Below are positions 17,190 to 26,670 of a stretch of DNA of 64,000 nt, piece by piece. Where the stretch lies: positions 23,555 through 87,554 of the forward strand of contig CASFWW010000020.1 of NCBI GenBank assembly GCA_949298505.1. Reading direction: 5' to 3'. The translations under genes were made by a program, and so were the position numbers. Each line of letters starts with the position of its first letter. Positions within the stretch are counted from its first letter, which is position 1. The DNA comes from Ornithoclostridium sp949298505 (GTDB lineage Bacteria > Bacillota > Clostridia > Christensenellales > UBA3700). The notes below the pieces were generated by a model that did no database searches, was not told the origin of the DNA, and saw nothing but the letters and a program-made list of their open reading frames with translations.

Positions 17190-18542
17190 TCAGTCCTCTT
17201 TCAGAAAATCTTCCTGCAGGACGTGCGTATATACCGGGCGCTTTTCCGGATTATAGCTTTTATATTCCTTTACGGTCACAACCCCGTAGACCGCAGATTC
17301 TTTCATATGCTGATAGTCTGTCCACTCTGCGCCCGTTTCAACGAGTTTCCTGACTTCTTCTTCACCGTCTTTCCAGCCTTCGCACGGTTCTCCCTCGCAA
17401 TATATACTGAGTTCGGGGCACCCGACGAACGCGTTTTCTTTTATCTCTTTAACCGTTGCGGGGATATATATCTTTTTAAGTCCGCTGTCTTCAAAAGCAC
17501 TTTGGCATATCGTCGTTGCTCTTTTATTGACGATCACGCGCGAAAGTCTGTTCCCTTTGAACGCGTTAATGCCTATGACGTCAACGTTGTCCGGGATATA
17601 CAACGTATCCGCTATAGCGCCCTCGGCGCTGAGCAAAACGACGTTGCCCCTTCTTTCGTTCATATAAAAATCCGCCTCTCCGACTTTAAGCTTTATGCTT
17701 CTTACTATGTCGAGGCAGGTCTCCGGCAATTTATAACAGTTGTAAAAAGCCATATCGTTCACTTTTTTCAACCCTTCCGGGAAATTTATACTTTCAAGAT
17801 TTTCGCACCCTGAAAAAGCATAGAACATTATCTCTTCAAGTCCGTCGGGCAGAACGACTTCTTTAAGCGAAACACAACCTTCGAACGCGCTCTCGCCTAT
17901 CCTTTTCACGGTAGACGGTAGGACTATTTTTTCAAGCGCGGCGCATTTTGCGAACGTCTCTTTCTTTATCTCTGCGATCCCCTCCGGAAGTACGATTTCT
18001 TTAAGCGCTTCGCAGCCGCAGAAAGCCTGTTCGCCTATTTCTTCCGTGCCGTCCTTCATACTTACGGTCAGCAGACTTTTGCAACTGGCAAAGGCTTTAT
18101 ATCCAATACTTGTCACGGCGGGCACCTCTATATGCGTCAATGCGCTGTCCGAAAACGCGTTAGCAGCTATCTTTTTCAGACCGACAGGCAATACGACGTC
18201 TTTGAGTTTATCGCAACATGAAAACGCGTGCATTTCTATTTCGGTAAAATTTTCTCCCGGACACACGCTTGCGATCTCCGTCTGAAAAAACGCGCTCTTC
18301 CCCACCTTTCTGAGCGAAGCGGGAAAATTTACGCTCTCTATTCCCGAACACGCGAATGCGTTGTTGCCTATTTCTTCGAGTCCCTCCGGAAGAATCGCCC
18401 TTTTCAGCTTTTTGTAACCCGAAAAAGTACAATCTATCTTTTGTACGTCCTCAGGCACCGTTATTTCCCGTATATCGTCGGGCAGACTTGTCCACGTCAG
18501 GCAGACTTTGCCTTCACTCTCTTTTTTTCCAAATTCAGTCAT
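17190..18542 (-). CDS. BspA-like leucine-rich repeat protein without signal peptide
   Basis: 450 residues from ATG 18542, set by GGAGGAAAT; longer in-frame starts exist but lack a ribosome binding site. After a short N-terminal segment it consists of about a dozen LRR_5 (BspA/TpLRR) repeats of ~23 residues, with cores such as LEEIGNNAFACSGIESVNFP. One stretch near the middle (about 290-350) breaks the repeat pattern. There is no signal peptide, membrane segment or sorting motif, so unlike most BspA-like proteins it appears cytoplasmic or exported by another route. Own promoter at 18580-18608. Function unknown; repeats of this type mediate protein binding. Confidence 0.85.
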   Translation of the reverse strand: MTEFGKKESEGKVCLTWTSLPDDIREITVPEDVQKIDCTFSGYKKLKRAILPEGLEEIGNNAFACSGIESVNFPASLRKVGKSAFFQTEIASVCPGENFTEIEMHAFSCCDKLKDVVLPVGLKKIAANAFSDSALTHIEVPAVTSIGYKAFASCKSLLTVSMKDGTEEIGEQAFCGCEALKEIVLPEGIAEIKKETFAKCAALEKIVLPSTVKRIGESAFEGCVSLKEVVLPDGLEEIMFYAFSGCENLESINFPEGLKKVNDMAFYNCYKLPETCLDIVRSIKLKVGEADFYMNERRGNVVLLSAEGAIADTLYIPDNVDVIGINAFKGNRLSRVIVNKRATTICQSAFEDSGLKKIYIPATVKEIKENAFVGCPELSIYCEGEPCEGWKDGEEEVRKLVETGAEWTDYQHMKESAVYGVVTVKEYKSYNPEKRPVYTHVLQEDFLKED

Positions 18543-18579
18543 GACGATTTCCTCCATAAAAGCCGAAAATACAGTATAA

Positions 18580-18608
18580 ATTTTACCATACGGCGCACCC
18601 GATTGCAA
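18580..18608 (-). promoter_or_regulatory. promoter of the cytoplasmic LRR gene
   Basis: Minus strand TTGCAA, 17 bases, TAAAAT. Confidence 0.6.
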
Positions 18609-18648
18609 TAAAAAGACGATATTCCTTAACATTCTGCCACTTACGTAT

Positions 18649-18673
18649 ATAAAAAACGAGGATCTCTCCTCGT
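18649..18673 (-). terminator. intrinsic terminator of gpmI
   Basis: Minus strand ACGAGG, 6-base loop, CCTCGT, then TTTTTTATAT. Confidence 0.85.
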
Positions 18674-18703
18674 CTTTTCTCTTTATTTGCAAAACCTTTT
18701 TCT

Positions 18704-20239
18704 TTATCTTACGATAAGCGATCTGCCCGTCATCTCCTTGGGTATCTCAATGCCCATAATGTCGAGCATCGTGGGAGCGATATCGCACAGCTTGCCGCCG
18801 TCCGCGAGAGCCTTTACGCCGTCCGCGCCGATAACGAGGAAGGGAACGGGATTGGTCGTATGCGCGGTGAACGGGGTGCCGTCCGCTTCGAACATATAAT
18901 CCGCATTGCCGTGATCTGCGGTAAGGAGCGCCTGACCGCCTACGGACAGTATCGCGTCGATAACCTTCTGAACGCATTCGTCTACGACCTTTACAGCCTT
19001 TTCAGCCGCAGCCATAACTCCGGTGTGACCCACCATGTCGCAGTTGGCGAAGTTCAGGATCATCACCTCGTACTTGCCGCTCTTAATCTCCTCCACCGCT
19101 CTGTCGCACACTTCGTACGCGCTCATCTCCGGCTTCATATCGAAGGTCGCGATCTTCGGGGAATCGATCAGGATCCTGTCTTCGCCGGGGTTAGCCGCTT
19201 CTACGCCGCCGTTGAAGAAGAAGGTGACGTGAGCGTATTTCTGCGTTTCCGCGATCCTGAACTGTTTGATACCTTTTTTGGAAAGATACTCGCCCAGCGT
19301 GTTGACGTAAACCTCGGGTCTGAACGCGACGTCCAGGAAATCGTTGAACTTGACGTCGTACTGAGTGAACGAAACGTAAACGGGAGCAAGGAATCCCTTC
19401 TTTCTCGGGAAAGACGGGAAATCGGGCATGATGAACGCCCTTGAGATCTGTCTCGCCCTGTCGGGTCTGAAGTTGAAGAAGATCACGCTGTCGCCTTTGT
19501 CGACCGTCGCGACCGGCGCGCCGTTCTCCGTTATCACGACGGGCACGACGAATTCGTCGGTCACGCCGTTTTTATAGCTGTTTTCCATAGCCTCGACGGG
19601 ATCTTTCTCGAACACGCCCTCGCCGTCCGCGAGCGCCGCGTAAGCCTTTTCTACTCTGTCCCAGATGTTGTCTCTGTCCATAGCGTAAAATCTGCCGCTG
19701 ATCGTCGCGATCTTGCCGAAATTCTCTTTTTTCATGAAATCGACCAGTTCTTTGACAAAACCTTCGCCGCTCTTGGGAGGAACGTCTCTGCCGTCCATAA
19801 AACAGTGGACGTAGACCTGCGAAAGGCCGCGCTGCTTCGCCATCTTTATCAGCGCGAAAAGGTGGTTGATATTGCTGTGCACGCCGCCGTCGGAAAGAAG
19901 TCCCATAACGTGAAGCTTCCCGCCGTTCTTTTTCGCGCTGTCCATAGCGTTTACGAGCGCGGGATTTTCAAAGAAATCGCCGTCCTCGATAGACTTGGTT
20001 ATCCTGGTCAGTTCCTGGTAGATTATCCTGCCCGCACCGATATTCAGATGCCCGACCTCGCTGTTGCCCATCTGCCCTTCGGGGAGACCGACCGCGAGAC
20101 CGCTCGCGTTGAGCTGAGTAAACGGATATTTCTTCTCCATAGCGAGAACGTTGGGAGAAGTCTCGGGCGAAATAGCGTTGTTTTCGCCGAACTTGTTGAT
20201 GCCGTAGCCGTCCATGATGATAAGACCGGTAAATTTCAT
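18704..20239 (-). CDS. gpmI: 2,3-bisphosphoglycerate-independent phosphoglycerate mutase
   Basis: 511 residues, full length. Interconverts 3- and 2-phosphoglycerate in glycolysis. The metal-binding start IIMDGYGINKFGENNA, the phosphoserine nucleophile motif GQMGNSEVGH (Ser 60) and the C-terminal LLTADHGNADYM metal site are all present. The start at 20239 has AAGAGGTATAG upstream. It stands between two LRR-protein genes with its own promoter and terminator, so the neighbourhood does not imply a shared role. A second, ApgM-type mutase is encoded at 57.6 kb. Confidence 0.97.
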   Translation of the reverse strand: MKFTGLIIMDGYGINKFGENNAISPETSPNVLAMEKKYPFTQLNASGLAVGLPEGQMGNSEVGHLNIGAGRIIYQELTRITKSIEDGDFFENPALVNAMDSAKKNGGKLHVMGLLSDGGVHSNINHLFALIKMAKQRGLSQVYVHCFMDGRDVPPKSGEGFVKELVDFMKKENFGKIATISGRFYAMDRDNIWDRVEKAYAALADGEGVFEKDPVEAMENSYKNGVTDEFVVPVVITENGAPVATVDKGDSVIFFNFRPDRARQISRAFIMPDFPSFPRKKGFLAPVYVSFTQYDVKFNDFLDVAFRPEVYVNTLGEYLSKKGIKQFRIAETQKYAHVTFFFNGGVEAANPGEDRILIDSPKIATFDMKPEMSAYEVCDRAVEEIKSGKYEVMILNFANCDMVGHTGVMAAAEKAVKVVDECVQKVIDAILSVGGQALLTADHGNADYMFEADGTPFTAHTTNPVPFLVIGADGVKALADGGKLCDIAPTMLDIMGIEIPKEMTGRSLIVR

Positions 20240-20286
20240 ATCTATACCTCTTTTGCCCTTGCGGGCGCAAAATTTTTTTCGCTGTA

Positions 20287-20315
20287 ATTGTAGCACACGC
20301 GGATATTTAAGTCAA
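20287..20315 (-). promoter_or_regulatory. promoter of gpmI
   Basis: Minus strand TTGACT, 17 bases, TACAAT. Confidence 0.8.
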
Positions 20316-20342
20316 CGTTTTGCGCGGGTAACGCGCGCGCCG

Positions 20343-22751
20343 TCATTTGACGAAAACGTCGTCTCCGAGCGTTGTCACCGTGGACGGGATCGCCACTTCG
20401 CCAAGCGAGCCGCAGTATGCGAACGCCCTGCTTCCTATCTCCGTCAAGCCCTCGTTGAGTCCGACAACGGAAAGCGCTCTGCAGTACATGAACGCGTTTT
20501 CGCCAATCTTCCTTAGCGAAGACGGACAGACGAGAGAACTCAATGTCGTACAGTTCGCAAACGCCCCGGTCAAGATCTCCTCCACACCCTCAGACAAGCC
20601 TGCCTCTGCAAGTTGCGAGCAATTCAAAAATGCGAATTCTCCTACACGGGCGCAGGAAATCTGCACTTTTTCAAGATAAACCGCACCGGCAAACGCGTAC
20701 GCCGCGATCTCCGCAATTTCTTCTCCCGTCGCAAACGAAGCCTGTCTTTTACCCGTCGGATAAGCGACGAGAACGGACTTGTCGGCAGAATAGAGAACGT
20801 CGCCTTCCGATATAAAACTTTCGCTTCCTTCCGATACGATAAATGCAGTCACGCCTATTTCGGAAAACGCTCCGTAGCCTATCTCCGTCACCGTTGCCGG
20901 GATCGCAACCTCTCCGCCGAAAGCGTTCTTTGCAAACGCTAAAATGCCTATGCTCTCAAGCACGCCTTCCTCAAACGAAAGCGAAGAAAATTTCACGCTA
21001 CCGTCGATCGAATAAAGAAGATAATCGGGAACGCGTTCAACTTCTTTGCCAACAACAAAAACCGAACCTTCGGCTCCCGCGCCGGAAAAAGCCGTCCCGC
21101 TGATCCCCTGCGACTGCGCGCTCTGCGCGCGGTATTCCACCCTTTCGAGCTGCGCGCAGTCCTCGAACGCTTTTGCGGAAAGCGTGACTACCGACTGAGG
21201 GATCACGAGCGTTTTTATCGCGGTGCCGGCAAAAGCCTGAGCTCCCACCGTCGTCAGCCCGCCGCTCAGGCTGAAGTCCACGCCCGTCAGATATACCTCT
21301 CCCGCGCCTGTCGCATCGAAAAGTCTGGGCGGCAGGACCCGGACGTTTTCTCCCGTCACGAGGGTAAGCCCTCCGAGCGAACCTGCGCCGTCAAAGACGC
21401 AATTGTCAGAAACGAGCGCCTGAGCGTTGACGGCGTTGTAATATACGGTTTTTGCAGATGAACATCCCGCGAACGCGCGCTCTCCGATCAGGACGACCCC
21501 TTCCGGGATCACAATGTTTTCAAGCGCGACGCAGTTCTCGAACGCGCTTTTTCCTATTTCCGCAAGATCTGACGGAAGTTCAGCATGCGTAAGCGCCGCG
21601 CAGTTTTCAAACGCGCCTTCTCCTATTTCAATCACTCCCGAAGGAAGGGAAACTCCTGTGAATCCGCTGCCTGCGAAAGCTCTTTCTCCAATGCGTTTTA
21701 TCCCATGCGGGAAGGTCAGCTCTCCGCCGTTATAACCGACGTAAGCGAGCGCCTCCTCGCCCGTTTTGTCAGTGACGAAAAGCCCGGCGCAGGAAAAAGA
21801 CGGGTTTCCGTCTGTAAATTCAAGCGTTTTGAAAAGCGGAAGATCTGCAAACGCCTCCCACTCTATGTCCGTGCAGTAATCGCCCAGTCTGACGCAGGTC
21901 AGCTGCGGCACACGGGCGAAAGCTCCGTCCAGCACGCCGTCTATCGCAAATACTCCGCCCCACGTGGACGGTATGACGATCCAGTCGAACGGATACGCCG
22001 CCGAAACGTCGGAAAGATACAGCTTTGAATTCCCCACCTTGAATTCGAGAGTGAGGAACCCCAGCGCAAACAGCCCTTTCTGTTCTTCGTCCGCCGGCTC
22101 GTAACTGAGCGTGACCGTCACGTCCTCAGTGACTGCCGTGTAATCGCCCTCGGTTTTGAGCGCGTAAAGTTCGTTCCCTTCCGCTTTGTACGACGCGAGA
22201 GGCAGAAGCGCGCTCTTGCCGTCCTCCACTTTCTGAGCGGAAACAATCTCTCCGTCAAGGACAAATGTCACGGTGTGGACTTTTGCTCCCTGCCCCGGGT
22301 CGTCCTGATCTTCCTGTCCGTCCCCGTCCGACCCGTCCTGGTCCGACCCGTCTCCTTCCTGACCGCCTCCGTCATCCGGAGTTTCGGGAAAATCGTCTCC
22401 GCCCTGCGGCAACTCGTTCCACGCCGCGTAAAGCGAAACGTCCGTCTTGTCCTCTTTGGCAAGAAATTCTTCAGCGACGAAAGGAATAGTCAGCTCCTCG
22501 TCGTAAAACCAGCCGACGAAAGAATACCCGTCTTTTTCGGGATCCCGCACCATCGTAAGCGTATCTTCAGAACATATTGACATGCCGTAAAGCGAACCGT
22601 CGACGTAAAAACTGATCCTGACGCTCGCCGTCTCCCCTTCCTGCGGCTTTGAAGGAAGCTCGGTCTCGGGCGCTTTTTCGCATGCGGAAAGACATGCCGC
22701 CATCGCCGCGACGACAAATACGACAACAAGCAAAAACGTCGCCTTTTTCAT
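20343..22751 (-). CDS. BspA-like leucine-rich repeat lipoprotein with an InlB-type repeat
   Basis: 802 residues from ATG 22751 (AAAGGAGAGAC upstream). Lipoprotein signal with LSAC (Cys 24). Residues ~45-115 form one Listeria-Bacteroides (InlB B) repeat, recognisable by GYSFVGWFYDEELTIPF and a closing LYAAW. An Asp/Gly/Glu-rich flexible linker follows (about 118-155), then a short beta segment and more than twenty LRR_5 repeats to the C-terminus, e.g. IKRIGERAFAGSGFTGVSLP. Cell-surface protein, probably an adhesin or binding scaffold (family knowledge). It is the larger relative of the signal-less LRR protein on the other side of gpmI. Confidence 0.9.
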   Translation of the reverse strand: MKKATFLLVVVFVVAAMAACLSACEKAPETELPSKPQEGETASVRISFYVDGSLYGMSICSEDTLTMVRDPEKDGYSFVGWFYDEELTIPFVAEEFLAKEDKTDVSLYAAWNELPQGGDDFPETPDDGGGQEGDGSDQDGSDGDGQEDQDDPGQGAKVHTVTFVLDGEIVSAQKVEDGKSALLPLASYKAEGNELYALKTEGDYTAVTEDVTVTLSYEPADEEQKGLFALGFLTLEFKVGNSKLYLSDVSAAYPFDWIVIPSTWGGVFAIDGVLDGAFARVPQLTCVRLGDYCTDIEWEAFADLPLFKTLEFTDGNPSFSCAGLFVTDKTGEEALAYVGYNGGELTFPHGIKRIGERAFAGSGFTGVSLPSGVIEIGEGAFENCAALTHAELPSDLAEIGKSAFENCVALENIVIPEGVVLIGERAFAGCSSAKTVYYNAVNAQALVSDNCVFDGAGSLGGLTLVTGENVRVLPPRLFDATGAGEVYLTGVDFSLSGGLTTVGAQAFAGTAIKTLVIPQSVVTLSAKAFEDCAQLERVEYRAQSAQSQGISGTAFSGAGAEGSVFVVGKEVERVPDYLLYSIDGSVKFSSLSFEEGVLESIGILAFAKNAFGGEVAIPATVTEIGYGAFSEIGVTAFIVSEGSESFISEGDVLYSADKSVLVAYPTGKRQASFATGEEIAEIAAYAFAGAVYLEKVQISCARVGEFAFLNCSQLAEAGLSEGVEEILTGAFANCTTLSSLVCPSSLRKIGENAFMYCRALSVVGLNEGLTEIGSRAFAYCGSLGEVAIPSTVTTLGDDVFVK

Positions 22752-22816
22752 ACCGTCTCTCCTTTTTCTTTTATGCGCATATTGCACGAGCGTAACGAAA
22801 ACCCGTGCCGCACCTT

Positions 22817-23770
22817 TTAATCTCTAATGACCGGAACGTCGAGCGCGTGGCTTTCTTTTACCGCCCTTATCAGTTCCTCGACGCTCTTTGCCGCATATAC
22901 GTCCAGTTTAAGCTGTTTCCCTCCGCGCAGACCTTTGCAATAACACGCCACGTGCTTTTTCATGTTGTTCACCACGTATGTGTCGGAATGGTATCCGCTC
23001 AGGATCGCGACGTGTTCAAGCACGATATCTCTGACCGTTGCGTAGGGAAACTCCTTTCCCGTGATCAATGAAAATATCTGCGGATTTCCAAGCGCTCCCC
23101 GCGCTATCATGACTCCCGCCGCACCGGTATGCGCTTTTATCTTCAGATAATCTTCCCGTGAAAAGACGTCGCCGTTGGCAATGACGGGAACGTCCGCCGC
23201 GCGCACGACCTCAGCAATATAATCCCAGTCTGCCTTTCCTTCGTAAAACTGCTCGCGCGTCCTGCCGTGAACGGTCACAGCCGCCGCGCCGGCGTCCTGC
23301 ATATACCTGACAAAATCAACACCGGTACGTGAATTTTTTTCAAAACCTATCCTGAATTTCACGGTTACGGGCTTACCGCATCTTCTCACCGTTTTTACTA
23401 TCTTCGCCGCAAATTCCGGATCCTTGAGGAGCGCGCTGCCCTCTCCGTTGGACACGATCTTTCTGACCGGGCAGCCCATATTTATGTCCACTATGTCGAA
23501 CTTTTCAAGCGCCTTGCTCTCCGCCGCCCTCGCGAGTATTTCAGGGTCGCTGCCGAAAAGCTGGACCGCCCGCACTTTCTCCGCGTCCGTCGTGTGCAAC
23601 AAGTCCTCGGTATGCTCGTTGCCGTAGATAAGACCCTTTGCGGACACCATTTCGGTATAGGTCAGCCCCGCGCCCGCCCCGGCGCAAAGCGACCTCAGAC
23701 CGACGTCGCTGTATCCCGCTATCGGGGCGAACACCGCGTCGCCCGGGAGAGTTATGCCGTCAATCTTCAT
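22817..23770 (-). CDS. dusB: tRNA-dihydrouridine synthase
   Basis: 317 residues. FMN enzyme that reduces uridine to dihydrouridine in tRNA D-loops. N-terminal APIAGYSDVGLRSLC, the catalytic Cys in DINMGCPVRKIVSNGEGSAL, FMN-contact VTVHGRTREQFYEGKADW and IANGDVFSREDY are all seen. Its start lies inside the 3' end of the yabN-like gene (11-base overlap), so it is translated as the last gene of the spoVT-yabM-yabN cluster. Confidence 0.95.
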   Translation of the reverse strand: MKIDGITLPGDAVFAPIAGYSDVGLRSLCAGAGAGLTYTEMVSAKGLIYGNEHTEDLLHTTDAEKVRAVQLFGSDPEILARAAESKALEKFDIVDINMGCPVRKIVSNGEGSALLKDPEFAAKIVKTVRRCGKPVTVKFRIGFEKNSRTGVDFVRYMQDAGAAAVTVHGRTREQFYEGKADWDYIAEVVRAADVPVIANGDVFSREDYLKIKAHTGAAGVMIARGALGNPQIFSLITGKEFPYATVRDIVLEHVAILSGYHSDTYVVNNMKKHVACYCKGLRGGKQLKLDVYAAKSVEELIRAVKESHALDVPVIRD

Positions 23771-25124
23771 TCTTAGCCTTTCTCCACAGTTCGTCCAGTT
23801 CCTCGGGCGTGCACTCGTTCATCGGTTTTTTGCAATGCGCCTCGACGTATGCGAAACGCTTGCAGAATTTTTCCGTAGCCGCCGCAAGCGCGACTTCCGG
23901 ATCCACCTTGAGAAGCCTCAGGACGTTGACCGCCGCGAACAGCACGTCGCCGCCCTCTTCTTCCCTCTTTTCGGGAGAAGCGGACAAAACTTCTTCGATC
24001 TCTTCGCTCAGTTTCTCCGCCGCCGCTTTCACGCCGTCAAAATCCATGCCCGCTTTTGCCGCCGTCTTCTGTATCTTGCACGCCCTCATGAGCGCCGGAA
24101 GCCCTGAGGACGTCTTGTCCATCTTGTCAGAGAAAGACGTGTAGTGCTTCTCCTTGCCTTTCGCCCTGTCCCAGGCGGCAAGACCTTCTTCCGCGGTGCG
24201 CGCGACCACGTTGCCGAACACGTGCTCGTGCCTGCCGATCAGTTTTTTGCAAAGCGCAGTCGCGACGTCGTGAGCGTCGTACTCTCCGCAATCCTCGGCG
24301 ATCACGCAATGGAACGCCGCCTGAAGCAGGACGTCGCCCGTCTCCTCTATCATATTGCCCAGGTCTGCGCCGTTGATCGCGTCAACGAGTTCGTAAGCTT
24401 CCTCGATCACGTTCGAACGTATGCTCTCGTGCGTCTGCGCCCTGTCCCACGGACAGCCGTTTTCTCCGCGCAGTCTGTATAGCAATTCAATGACGTCGCC
24501 GAAATTGTAACGCTTCTTTCTGAGATATTCCCTCGCCGGGCAGTAAACGGTGGTGGCATAACCGAATTTTTTGCCGAAATCCATCTCCGAAACGACAGTC
24601 TTTTTGCCGGAGACGTAAACTTCTTCGTCCTCTCCGACAAGATCGGCAAGCCTCAGCTTGACTTCCTGAGCTATGTACCTGTCGTCGACGTCGGTTATCA
24701 CAAGCGGGAGCGAGCCGTCGAAATCGAAAGACCTGTTCCCGGTCAGATCGTAAGCGCTGAGGAAAACCGCGCCGGTCGTAAATCCCGCCGCGCAAACGGC
24801 GCGCGATACCGAAGGATATATCTTCACGTCGGTGCGGGAAGCGAGAAGCGCCACGGACTTGTCGTCGTAACCGCTGCCGTTCACGCAGTATACCGTTCTG
24901 CCCCCGGACGACAACAGCCTTTCCACGATCTTTTCGTCAAGATCGTCGAAGTTTTCCGCGCTCTCGTACACGTCGTCCATCGTCGAGACCTGCCTGCCCT
25001 CGAAATATGCAAAAGTGTCAGTCTGCGCAGTCTTTACGAAGACGTGCTTCGCCCTGTCAACGGCTTGCGCTCCTTCGAGCGTTATCTGTCCTTTCCGACA
25101 ACCCAACCCTACGACTTCAATCAT
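23760..25124 (-). CDS. YabN-like tetrapyrrole methylase/MazG fusion
   Basis: 454 residues. The N-terminal ~200 residues have the tetrapyrrole (corrin/porphyrin) methylase fold found in YabN; its activity is unknown. The C-terminal ~240 residues are two MazG nucleotide pyrophosphohydrolase modules. The first has VIEEAYELVDAIN and EETGDVLLQAAFH; the second has KLSEEIEEV and EEEGGDVLFAAVN. MazG removes non-canonical NTPs. The order spoVT-yabM-yabN is conserved in Bacillus. The start overlaps the yabM stop by 8 bases. Confidence 0.92.
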   Translation of the reverse strand: MIEVVGLGCRKGQITLEGAQAVDRAKHVFVKTAQTDTFAYFEGRQVSTMDDVYESAENFDDLDEKIVERLLSSGGRTVYCVNGSGYDDKSVALLASRTDVKIYPSVSRAVCAAGFTTGAVFLSAYDLTGNRSFDFDGSLPLVITDVDDRYIAQEVKLRLADLVGEDEEVYVSGKKTVVSEMDFGKKFGYATTVYCPAREYLRKKRYNFGDVIELLYRLRGENGCPWDRAQTHESIRSNVIEEAYELVDAINGADLGNMIEETGDVLLQAAFHCVIAEDCGEYDAHDVATALCKKLIGRHEHVFGNVVARTAEEGLAAWDRAKGKEKHYTSFSDKMDKTSSGLPALMRACKIQKTAAKAGMDFDGVKAAAEKLSEEIEEVLSASPEKREEEGGDVLFAAVNVLRLLKVDPEVALAAATEKFCKRFAYVEAHCKKPMNECTPEELDELWRKAKNED

Positions 25125-26670
25125 TTTCTTCTCCTTTGCCGGCGCTTTTCTGCGTTATCAGAAAGCTCTTTTTCAAAGCTCCCGTTGCCGCAAGCAGCGC
25201 GAAATAAACCGCCGCGCCGACTACCGCGCCGACCGCCAGCCGCGCGTACCCGTTGCCGAGCGCAAGCGCGACTATACGTATGCATACGCTCATTATAACA
25301 CTTGCGAGCACAATTTTACCAGCCGTTTTGACAAGCTCGTTGTTTTTTCCGACAAGTTCCACATATCTGACCAGCGAAAGCGCCGCCGCAAGCGCATACA
25401 TGCACAGCTGAGAAACGGGCGCCGCGGCAATTCCTATGCGCGGCAGAAGCAATATCTGAAGCGCCGTCTTGAACGCGACCGAGACCGCAAGGTAAACCGC
25501 CGCGCTTTTGCCCGACCCGAGCGCCTGGAGTATTCCGGAAAGCAACTGCACGAGAGAAGCGGCGACGACGTTGACCGCCTGAAGCCGCAGAACGTAAGCC
25601 GCCAGTTCAGCCTCCTCTGCCGAAAATCCCGGGTAAAGCAGACCGATCACGTCCGAAGAAAAGACGAGCAACGCAAAAAAACATGGAACGGATACCGCAA
25701 GGCATGCGCTCAGCGTACGCCCGGTGTAGTCGTTGACCGAAACGTAATCCCCTTTCGCAACTCCGGACGAAATCCTTGGGATCACGGCAACTGCGAGCGC
25801 GAGCGACACCACGACGGGGAGATTGATGACCGTTCCGACCGCGCCGCTGTATATGCCGTACGAAGCCGTAGCCTGATCAAGCGAAGCGCCGCCCAAGGTC
25901 AGGAATCTGACGATCAGGAAGCTGTCAAGAAAGCCGGAGACAGGGAGCACCAGCGCCGCCGCAACGATCGGAAGCATGCTCTTCACGATGTCATAATATA
26001 TACGTTTATCTACACGTGTACGGAAAATTTTTTCTTTCCCGACGCTTCTGCGATATGCCGTCGCGGTGAACGCAAGCCCTGCGAACTCACTCACTGTGAC
26101 TGCAAACAGCGCGCCGTAGACAGCCGCCTTCGCTCCTTTTTTTGCAAAAAAATACGCCGCCGTAAGCCCGAAAACCAGCTTTACGACCTGCTCGACCGTC
26201 TGCGAAAACGCATTGACGTTCATGCGTCCTTTTCCAATGAAATAGCCTTTGAAATAAGCCGTAAAAGTCACGGCGAAAACTGCCGGCGCGATCACCGTAT
26301 ACCCCGTCCACGACGTCGGCCTCGCCTGAAGCGCCGCGACCGGATACGCCATAAACGCGGTGAACACACACCCGACGATCCCCAGCGCGACTGCAATTCT
26401 TTTGCACGCCGCGCGCGTATAGGGGATGTCCGCGCCCACCGCGTCGGCATATGCGACGTAGCGCGCCACCACGGTGGGGACCGCCGCTCCGTACAAGGTC
26501 AGAAAAAGCGCGTATACGGGGAAAAAGGTCTGGTACAGACCTATCCCTTCCGCGCCGAGCACGTTGGTCAGCGGGATACGGTAAAACGCGCCGATGACCT
26601 TGGAGACCATTCCGGCAACCGCAAGCCCTGCCGACGAGCGGACGAGCGAATTGCCTCGCTTTTGCCTCAT
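25117..26670 (-). CDS. YabM/SpoVB-type polysaccharide flippase
   Basis: 517 residues, 12-14 hydrophobic segments, MOP (MATE/Wzx/MurJ) superfamily. N-terminal SLVRSSAGLAVAGMVSKVIGAFYRIPL is the signature start of SpoVB-like flippases of Firmicutes. It should move a lipid-linked cell-wall or cortex precursor across the membrane. The ATG overlaps the spoVT stop (ATGA, 26667-26670), so translation is coupled. Position between spoVT and yabN equals that of yabM in B. subtilis. Confidence 0.9.
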   Translation of the reverse strand: MRQKRGNSLVRSSAGLAVAGMVSKVIGAFYRIPLTNVLGAEGIGLYQTFFPVYALFLTLYGAAVPTVVARYVAYADAVGADIPYTRAACKRIAVALGIVGCVFTAFMAYPVAALQARPTSWTGYTVIAPAVFAVTFTAYFKGYFIGKGRMNVNAFSQTVEQVVKLVFGLTAAYFFAKKGAKAAVYGALFAVTVSEFAGLAFTATAYRRSVGKEKIFRTRVDKRIYYDIVKSMLPIVAAALVLPVSGFLDSFLIVRFLTLGGASLDQATASYGIYSGAVGTVINLPVVVSLALAVAVIPRISSGVAKGDYVSVNDYTGRTLSACLAVSVPCFFALLVFSSDVIGLLYPGFSAEEAELAAYVLRLQAVNVVAASLVQLLSGILQALGSGKSAAVYLAVSVAFKTALQILLLPRIGIAAAPVSQLCMYALAAALSLVRYVELVGKNNELVKTAGKIVLASVIMSVCIRIVALALGNGYARLAVGAVVGAAVYFALLAATGALKKSFLITQKSAGKGEEND

